In this document: one piece after another, positions 43,572-48,978 of the stretch
Layout of the letters: each line of letters begins with the position of its first letter
Numbering within the stretch: the stretch's first letter is position 1
Assembly: GCA_016873095.1 (NCBI GenBank)
Contig: VGYC01000029.1
Coordinates: 1 to 48,978, forward strand
Length of the DNA: 48,978 nt
Direction of reading: 5' to 3'
Origin: Planctomycetota bacterium
GTDB lineage: Bacteria > Planctomycetota > Planctomycetia > Gemmatales > Gemmataceae
Position numbers and translations under genes: made by a program
The notes under the pieces: model-generated
Databases searched by the model: none
What the model saw: only the letters and a program-made list of their open reading frames with translations
Told to the model about the DNA's origin: nothing

Positions 43572-45569
43572 ATGTCCAGCGCGTCGATCCTGGGGCCGGG
43601 CGGGGCGATCGCTCGCAAGCTCGCCAACTACGAGCCGCGGCCACAGCAGCTCGAGATGGCGGATGCCGTTGCAGGGGCCATGGCGGGCAGGCATCATCTC
43701 ATGGTCGAGGCCGGCACCGGCGTCGGCAAGAGCTTCGCCTACCTCGTGCCGGCCATCCAGCATGTCCTCGCCGATGCCGAAAGCCGCGTCGTCGTCTCGA
43801 CCCACACCATCGGCCTGCAGGAGCAACTGGTCCAGAAGGACATCCCGTTCCTGCAATCGGTCATGCCGGAGCCGTTCGACGCGGCGCTCGTCAAGGGGCG
43901 CGGCAACTACATCAGCCTGCGGCGACTGCGCGTCGCCAATCAAAAGAGCGGCAATCTCCTTGAAAACCATTACCAGCAAGACAACCTGAACCTCGTCTCG
44001 CGCTGGGCCAGGGGGACGAAGGACGGCAGCCGCAGCGATCTCGATTTCCGGCTCGACTATGCCGTCTGGGACCTGGTCGAGAGCGACAGCGGCAACTGCC
44101 TGGGCCGCAAGTGCGCCGATTACAGCGATTGCTTCTACTTCAAGGCGCGGGCGCGGATGCAGAAGGCCAAGGTGCTGATAGTCAACCATGCCCTGTTCTT
44201 CTGCGACCTGGCCATGCGCCGCTCCGGCGAGTTCGGCATCCTGCCCAGGTACAACGTCGCCATCCTCGACGAGGCTCACACGCTGGAGGACGTCGCCGCC
44301 GAGCATCTCGGCCTGCAGGTCACGCGCGGGCAGGTCGAGTACCTGATGAACCGCCTGTACTCCGACCGGCACAATGAAGGCCGGGGCCTGCTCACGGGCG
44401 GCGGCTCCAATGAAGCCATGCAACAGGTTATTGTCGTTCGCGACGCCGCCGATGCCTTCTTCCAGTCGATTCGCGACTGGTTCCAGGAGCAGCCGCGCAA
44501 GGGACGCGATGAAGAAAGTCCTGCGGCCGTCGGCTCCATGCGCGTCCGCCAGCCAGATATCGTGGCCGACGTGCTGACCGATGAGCTGAAAAAGCTGGCC
44601 GTCCTCATCACCCGTGACGCCGAGTCGTTGCACACCGAGGAATTGCAGATCGAGTTCACGTCGGCCGCCAACCGCTGCAAGGCCCTGGCGGCGACGACGG
44701 CCGACTGGCTCGGCCAGAAACTCGCCGAGCAGGTCTACTGGATCGATCTCTCCGGCAAGCGCACCACGCTGGCGAGCGCACCCATCGACGTCGCCCCGCT
44801 GGTGCGCGAACTGCTCTTCGACAAGGTCCCGTCGGTGATCGTCACCAGCGCGACACTGAGCATCGGCGGCCACAACGGCTTCGAATATTTCCAGAAACGG
44901 CTCGGCTTCCCTGAGGACGATCCGGCCATCCAGCTCGGCAGCTCGTTCGACTATCGGAGGCAAGCCGAACTGCACCTGTTCCCGTCGATGCCGGATCCGC
45001 GCGACACGGCGGCCTTCGAGCGCGCCTGCCTGGTCAAGATCCGCGACTTCGCGCTGCTCACCGGCGGCCGAACCTTTGTGCTCTTCACCAGCAACCAGGC
45101 CATGTCCCGGGCCGCCAATCAGCTGAGGCAATGGTTCCAGGAGAACGGCATCCGCCTGCTGTGCCAGAACGACGGCATGCCGCCGGCGCGAATGGTGGAG
45201 GAGTTCAAGAAGTCCGCCAAGGCGGTGCTGTTCGGCGTGTCAAGCTTCTGGCAAGGAGTGGACGTGCAGGGCGACGCGCTGCGGAACGTCATCATCACGC
45301 GGCTGCCATTCTCACCGCCGACGCGCCCGGTCGTCGAAGCCCGCGCCGAGGCCATTGACAAGCAGGGTGGGCAATCATTCTTCGACTACCAGGTTCCGCA
45401 AGCCGTGATTCGCCTCAAGCAGGGCTTCGGCCGGCTCATCCGCACCAAGCAGGACACCGGCATGGTCGTGATCCTCGACCCGCGCGTGTCCACCAAGGCA
45501 TATGGCCGATCGTTTCTGGACGCGCTGCCGGAGTGCCGACGGTTTGTGGATGGGGTTGAGGTGAAATGA
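43572..45569 (+). CDS. DinG/XPD-family ATP-dependent helicase
   Basis: A 665-residue superfamily 2 helicase. Walker A EAGTGVGKS (46-54), motif Ia region VVVSTHTIGLQEQL, DEAH box (233-236), motif III TSATL, and QGFGRLIRTKQDTG near the C-terminus (motif VI) are all present. The iron-sulphur region has CLGRKCADYSDC (C176, C181, C187), with the same spacing as three of the four E. coli DinG ligands. The first ligand position, in KGRGNYISLRRL, is Ser115 instead of Cys. DinG enzymes unwind forked DNA and R-loops. The ATG at 43572 is preferred; earlier in-frame starts lie in a repeat element, and there is no clear Shine-Dalgarno sequence. Confidence 0.93.
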   Translation: MSSASILGPGGAIARKLANYEPRPQQLEMADAVAGAMAGRHHLMVEAGTGVGKSFAYLVPAIQHVLADAESRVVVSTHTIGLQEQLVQKDIPFLQSVMPEPFDAALVKGRGNYISLRRLRVANQKSGNLLENHYQQDNLNLVSRWARGTKDGSRSDLDFRLDYAVWDLVESDSGNCLGRKCADYSDCFYFKARARMQKAKVLIVNHALFFCDLAMRRSGEFGILPRYNVAILDEAHTLEDVAAEHLGLQVTRGQVEYLMNRLYSDRHNEGRGLLTGGGSNEAMQQVIVVRDAADAFFQSIRDWFQEQPRKGRDEESPAAVGSMRVRQPDIVADVLTDELKKLAVLITRDAESLHTEELQIEFTSAANRCKALAATTADWLGQKLAEQVYWIDLSGKRTTLASAPIDVAPLVRELLFDKVPSVIVTSATLSIGGHNGFEYFQKRLGFPEDDPAIQLGSSFDYRRQAELHLFPSMPDPRDTAAFERACLVKIRDFALLTGGRTFVLFTSNQAMSRAANQLRQWFQENGIRLLCQNDGMPPARMVEEFKKSAKAVLFGVSSFWQGVDVQGDALRNVIITRLPFSPPTRPVVEARAEAIDKQGGQSFFDYQVPQAVIRLKQGFGRLIRTKQDTGMVVILDPRVSTKAYGRSFLDALPECRRFVDGVEVK

Positions 45570-45583
45570 TAGTTGGAGGAGGA

Positions 45584-46183
45584 TTAGTGTCCGATCTGCT
45601 CTATAGCTTGGAGTGCGCGTCGAAGGCTTGGGCTCCTGGTCTGGGCAACAAGAGGCTGCCAGTGCTCTCGTATGAACTCACCCATGCGGGCGGTGTAATT
45701 TGGTCCGACTAGGCCGGACGTTCCTTGCTTTGGGACAAGATCCATACGTAAAAGCCGTGATTTCGACTTGCGCGCCAGATTGACGATCGTGCGCTTAGCA
45801 TGGACTTCTTGATCGGGTTCAACTGGGACCTTGGCCGCCGAGATCTTGAGAAAGGCAGCCAGCGCGTCATGATGAGCGAGCAACCAGCTTTCCAACATGC
45901 GCACAGCAAGTCGTAGGACGAGCTGGGGATTCCTTCCGTGCGGCAAATGCTGTTGGAACAACGCGGTTACACATGCCTCCATCTCCAGATCGGCTAGGGC
46001 CAGGACCGGAGCATATTGGGCTGCCTCGTTGTAGCGGCGTATGTCCGACCAGAACTTGTGTCGCCCGCCTTTGCTCATGGCCGGGGGCGCGCCTTCGTCC
46101 AAACCGAGGACGCCGAGAATCCTTGCAGCGGCGGCTACCTCTAGCGTCCCCTCGACGACGATCAGGCGGAACGGACAGACCAT
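45584..46183 (-). CDS. DUF4276/TOPRIM-like partner protein
   Basis: A 199-residue protein. The N-terminal LIVVEGTLEV contains the Glu (E11) of a TOPRIM-like strand, followed by LALADLEME (D65, E67, a DxE where TOPRIM has DxD). The helix MLESWLLAHHDALAAFL matches the EAWLLADPEAL signature of DUF4276 proteins. Such proteins are found beside OLD-like AAA ATPases in suspected phage-defence or DNA-processing pairs. The gene begins 2 nt after the ATPase stop codon, so the two are cotranscribed and coupled. It converges with the helicase gene, 14 nt apart. Nuclease activity is possible but not shown, and the substituted acidic motif could mean altered activity. Confidence 0.75.
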   Translation of the reverse strand: MVCPFRLIVVEGTLEVAAAARILGVLGLDEGAPPAMSKGGRHKFWSDIRRYNEAAQYAPVLALADLEMEACVTALFQQHLPHGRNPQLVLRLAVRMLESWLLAHHDALAAFLKISAAKVPVEPDQEVHAKRTIVNLARKSKSRLLRMDLVPKQGTSGLVGPNYTARMGEFIREHWQPLVAQTRSPSLRRALQAIEQIGH

Positions 46184-46185
46184 AC

Positions 46186-47343
46186 CTAAACTTCCAGCTT
46201 GTCGAAAAGTGGCGTATCGATTCTGGATTGCGTGCGCGGAATGGCAATATCGCTGGCGGGAATCGACGCTTGCATCAACTGCTTGATTTCCGAGATTGAT
46301 GCCGCCGGGATGACCTCGGAACCATTGTCTCCTGGCTGCACGAGTAACAACTCGTCAGCACTTATGCCCTCATCGGCCAGAAGATCGACGCTGTGTGTGG
46401 ACAACAACACTTGCCGGCCATGGTTGCGCTGGGCGCGATAAATGAAGGGCGCCAACCGCCGGACGATGGCAGCATGCAACGAAAGCTCAGGTTCTTCCAG
46501 GAGGAGTGGGCTAGATTTCTCCTGCAGCGCCCATAGCAGGCCGATCAGGCGCAATGTGCCATCGGAGAATTGCGTTTCTCGCTGATACGCCCCCTGCGGA
46601 CGCCAGTGCTTGAATTTGGCTTGCAGATGGGGTCGCCCTTCTTCGTCTTGGACTAGAGACAATTCCTCGAGTTCGGGCGTTACCACATGTAAGACTTTCT
46701 CGATGCGAGTCAAGCGACCCCGGCGGAGCTTGCTTGAGCAACTCCGGATACGATTGAGCAAATCGCGGCCAAATGGGTCTTCGCCAATAGCCGTAAGCGG
46801 CGCGTTGATTCCCTCGCGCATCAAGTGCGGGACGACATGGATGTAAGAGACATTTCGGAAAAACTCAGCCAACTCACGGAATTTCTGGTTTGCCGTCACT
46901 TGTTGAATCGCCGTTTGCCGCAATCTCTCGGCATCTACTCTGTCTTCAGCATCAGGCCGCTCCAAGATGATCTCGCTTCGCTGCTGCGTCAACTTGCTTA
47001 CTTTCTCGCGTGAGATGACCGGGACGGGGTTCTGTAGCGTCCTATGGGTGAACGCGAGTTCATAACGCCACGTGGATTCGGCAATGACAACGTCCACAGC
47101 GATCTCGATAGTCGAATTACTTCGTGCAAAAAGAGAGCGCACTCGGGGCAGGCGTCCTCGCACCTCCACTGCCTTGTTCAAGCCTCCTCCCTCTGTCACG
47201 AGGTCGCGCAAGAAGCGGAAGGAATCAAGCAAGTTTGATTTGCCGGACGCGTTTGGTCCAACAATGATCACGCGGCGGGCCAAGGCCACGTCAACCTTGG
47301 TGAAATTTTTCCAGTTACCGAGCTGTAATCGCGTAAATTGCAT
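46186..47343 (-). CDS. AAA ATPase of the OLD/RecF-like type (AAA_21)
   Basis: A 385-residue protein. Walker A GPNASGKS (29-36), signature FSDGTLRLIGLL, Walker B LLLEEPELSLH and H-loop LLSTHSVDLL are intact. The order and spacing fit SMC/RecF-like ABC ATPases of the AAA_21/AAA_15 group, here without a C-terminal TOPRIM domain of its own. The next gene encodes a TOPRIM-like protein, so the two together correspond to a split OLD-type arrangement. The ATG at 47343 is supported by GAGGAG five bases upstream (a GTG at 47349 overlaps it). No DNA-binding motif is visible. The role is inferred: possibly anti-phage or DNA repair. Confidence 0.88.
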   Translation of the reverse strand: MQFTRLQLGNWKNFTKVDVALARRVIIVGPNASGKSNLLDSFRFLRDLVTEGGGLNKAVEVRGRLPRVRSLFARSNSTIEIAVDVVIAESTWRYELAFTHRTLQNPVPVISREKVSKLTQQRSEIILERPDAEDRVDAERLRQTAIQQVTANQKFRELAEFFRNVSYIHVVPHLMREGINAPLTAIGEDPFGRDLLNRIRSCSSKLRRGRLTRIEKVLHVVTPELEELSLVQDEEGRPHLQAKFKHWRPQGAYQRETQFSDGTLRLIGLLWALQEKSSPLLLEEPELSLHAAIVRRLAPFIYRAQRNHGRQVLLSTHSVDLLADEGISADELLLVQPGDNGSEVIPAASISEIKQLMQASIPASDIAIPRTQSRIDTPLFDKLEV

Positions 47344-47693
47344 TCGCACTCCTCATTTAGGGATTCTAGCAACAGCAAATCGACGAAGCTACCCGTCCTA
47401 CTCCGCCACCATGAAGCGGAACCCGCTAGAGTTCCGAAAGCCGGCGACAACGAACCTTCTTCGGACCAGGGCGGTGTAGCCGGCGCTGCGCAGGATGATG
47501 CCACCCAGCAGCTGAGATTGGAATCGCGGGCTTGCCCTTGGTTTGCTCCTGCTCCCGCTTCTTCTCCTTTTCCTCGATCTTCTTGTAGAAATTGCGATGG
47601 CGGACGGTCTTTTCATCGATCGTTGACCGGGCAGAGCGGGCCACCAGGTTCTGGAACTGTGGCGAGAAGAGCATATCTAGCCGAGGTGCAGCA
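47344..47693. other. Non-coding stretch with no confident gene
   Basis: This 350-nt gap between the ATPase gene and the sialidase-like gene holds no gene I can support. On the minus strand a short open stretch ends with RRRFVVAGFRNSSGFRFMVAE-like residues (47398 onward), faintly like the C-terminus of formylglycine-generating-enzyme-type proteins, and an overlapping frame has a Lys/Glu-rich segment (YKKIEEKEKKREQEQ). Both are short, have no start signals and lie in different frames. They could be a decayed gene remnant. Confidence 0.4.
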
Positions 47694-48719
47694 TCACTTT
47701 CCCTGCAGCGGCACGCGCGCCAGATAGATGTTGGCGGTCCCTTCGTGCGCGGAGTGGTAGCTGACCCACATCTCGTCGCCGACGCGGATGGCGTTGGCGT
47801 AGGCGCAGTCGCCGGACGCAGGAAGCTTGCAGTACGGCGTCAGCTTGCCGTCGGCATCGAAGGTGTAGATCATGGTGCCGACGAACTCCTTCTTGTCTTC
47901 GCGGCGGATGGTCCGCGAGATGAGGTAGTGGACGCCGTCGAAGGTGTAAGCGCTCTGGCCGTTGAGCATGACCGGCAACGGCCGCGGCTCGTCCCACTCC
48001 GTGTAAGGCGCCTTCGCCGACATCAGGAAACCGTTGGTCCGGCCGGCGTCGCGATGGAAGGCCAGCAGCCTGCCGCCGGCCACGAATTGCAGTGTCGTCT
48101 CGGTTTCCGAGTGGCCCTGGCGCATGGTCGCGATCTTTTCCCATTTCAGGCCGTCATCGGAGCGGACCAGGTCCAGCACGCGCTTGCCGCGGGCGGCCGG
48201 CTTGTAGGCGGTGGCCCAGAAGCGCCCCTCATGCAGGAACGGCCGCCACAGCACGAACTGCGTCTCGTAAACCTGCGCCAGCTTGCTCCAGGTCGTGCCG
48301 TCATCGGTCGTGGTGACGTAGGTGACGACGGCGATGCCCTTGCCCGGCGCCCGCTCGACCACGGGGATGTAGAGAAACAGCCGTTTCGGCGTGGCCACAA
48401 GCTGCACGTCGCGTTCATCAAGCGGCGAGTCGATGCCGTGCACGTTGTCCCATTTCTTGCCGTCGCTGGATACGAGCACGACCGTGGCGCCGTCCGGGCT
48501 GGCGTGCTTGGACCCGGTGCGGAAGGCAAGCCAGTAGCGATCTTGCCAGCGAACGAACGCCGTGTTCATGTTGTGGCGACCATCCGCGTAGACCTTGGTC
48601 ACCGAGCGCGGCTTGACCGCTGTCTCGGGGCCATCAGCCGCGACATTGGCGAGCGCCGCCAGCATCACCATTGCAACCACGATGGCAACCTCACCTGCGA
48701 TCCACGTCCAGCGCTTCAT
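47694..48719 (-). CDS. Secreted sialidase/BNR-like propeller protein
   Basis: A 341-residue protein. The signal peptide region is WTWIAGEVAIVVAMVMLAALANVAADG. The mature part has repeated beta-propeller strands with Asp-box-like stretches (SSDGKKWDNV, TTDDGTTWSKL, RSDDGLKWEKI), characteristic of BNR/Asp-box exo-sialidase-like proteins (GH33-like fold). The conserved Arg triad of active sialidases cannot be confirmed here, so it may instead bind or hydrolyse another glycan. The ATG at 48719 has GAGGAGGA eight bases upstream; the longer in-frame extension has no support. It is probably periplasmic or extracellular. Confidence 0.83.
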   Translation of the reverse strand: MKRWTWIAGEVAIVVAMVMLAALANVAADGPETAVKPRSVTKVYADGRHNMNTAFVRWQDRYWLAFRTGSKHASPDGATVVLVSSDGKKWDNVHGIDSPLDERDVQLVATPKRLFLYIPVVERAPGKGIAVVTYVTTTDDGTTWSKLAQVYETQFVLWRPFLHEGRFWATAYKPAARGKRVLDLVRSDDGLKWEKIATMRQGHSETETTLQFVAGGRLLAFHRDAGRTNGFLMSAKAPYTEWDEPRPLPVMLNGQSAYTFDGVHYLISRTIRREDKKEFVGTMIYTFDADGKLTPYCKLPASGDCAYANAIRVGDEMWVSYHSAHEGTANIYLARVPLQGK

Positions 48720-48846
48720 CGGCGGGTCCTCCTCATGATCCTTGATTCTATTGGGCTGCCGGCATGAAACCCGTGGTTGCACTCTCCACTTATTCCCAGC
48801 GGATGGAGAAGCCAATCTTGTTTCCGCGAAAGAGAGACATAAGAAT

Positions 48847-48963
48847 CTAGCCCTTAATCAAGCGTAGGCTGAACGGTTTGCGGCTTGGGCGCTGGCAGCG
48901 GGCCGGGGCGCGGGATCGGCGCATCCCGTAGCCGGGTCGCTTGCGTCGGGTTTTGTCGTCCAT
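48847..48963 (-). CDS. Possible small basic protein (38 aa)
   Basis: An ATG at 48963 with GAGAGG five bases upstream opens a 38-residue frame that starts MDDKTRRKRPGYGMRRSR and is very basic (Arg and Lys). It ends in TAG at 48847. The same frame reopens after that stop (ILMSLFRGNKIGFSIRWE to 48790), so either a longer gene is broken by the TAG or this is chance. The position near the edge, good ribosome binding site and composition make a real small protein plausible. It is short, and no homologue can be named. Confidence 0.35.
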   Translation of the reverse strand: MDDKTRRKRPGYGMRRSRAPARCQRPSRKPFSLRLIKG

Positions 48964-48978
48964 GAACACCTCTCAATC

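Noticed and set aside
1-48978. CRISPR array
   Set aside because: No series of short direct repeats with regular unique spacers was seen. The repeats present are paired palindromes or intragenic duplications.

Overview
This 49-kb, GC-rich, gene-dense window is almost certainly from a planctomycete chromosome, probably of the Gemmata group. The pointers are a DUF1559 pseudopilin-like protein with an H-X9-DG type C-terminus, a Ser/Thr kinase fused to a WD40 propeller, a free secreted WD40 protein, a giant surface protein with a LEPR-like N-terminal motif, a WXXGXW-repeat protein, small basic proteins and a CehA/McbA-type hydrolase fused to a TolB-like propeller. I saw no rRNA, tRNA, CRISPR array or intact transposon.

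Layout. 1-4.4 kb: the tail of an unknown gene, a secreted WD40 protein, a small basic protein on the opposite strand, and a di-haem oxidoreductase carrying calcium-loop motifs. 4.4-7.1 kb (minus strand): lipoprotein, DUF1559 protein and a NagD-type HAD phosphatase. 7.2-14.4 kb (minus): a tripartite MacAB-TolC-like export operon (outer-membrane factor, periplasmic adaptor, ATPase, permease), followed downstream by the 5' side of a WXXGXW-repeat protein gene at 14.5-16.0 kb. 16.3-31.8 kb (plus): a long type IV pilus / type II secretion operon with two GspE/PilB ATPases, a PilT ATPase, a GspF/PilC platform protein, five prepilin-like proteins and a very large GspK-like protein. The secretin and the PilM-P-type alignment proteins are not in the window. 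32.1-35.3 kb: kinase-WD40 fusion. 35.4-37.8 kb (minus): TolB/CehA-type metallohydrolase. 38.0-39.5 kb: a secreted thioredoxin-like protein whose frame continues through a UGA codon. 39.7-42.6 kb: a repeat-built RTX-like surface protein. 42.7-47.3 kb: a DNA repair / possible defence stretch (AlkD-like protein, DinG-type helicase, and an AAA ATPase paired with a DUF4276/TOPRIM-like protein). 47.7-48.7 kb: a secreted sialidase-like propeller, then a tiny basic ORF.

The two observations that deserve most attention are as follows. (1) The UGA at 38335-38337 is in frame inside an otherwise continuous 477-residue thioredoxin-like protein, directly after a Cys, and has a hairpin with a GG-containing loop 20 nt downstream. 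This fits a selenoprotein, but the hairpin also resembles a local palindromic repeat family, so a repeat insertion must be excluded. (2) At least three paired, GTAG-headed palindromes (REP/REPIN-like) sit in the 5' regions of genes, one ending right at the ribosome binding site of pilT. A two-gene ATPase/TOPRIM-like pair at 45.6-47.3 kb is a candidate defence module.
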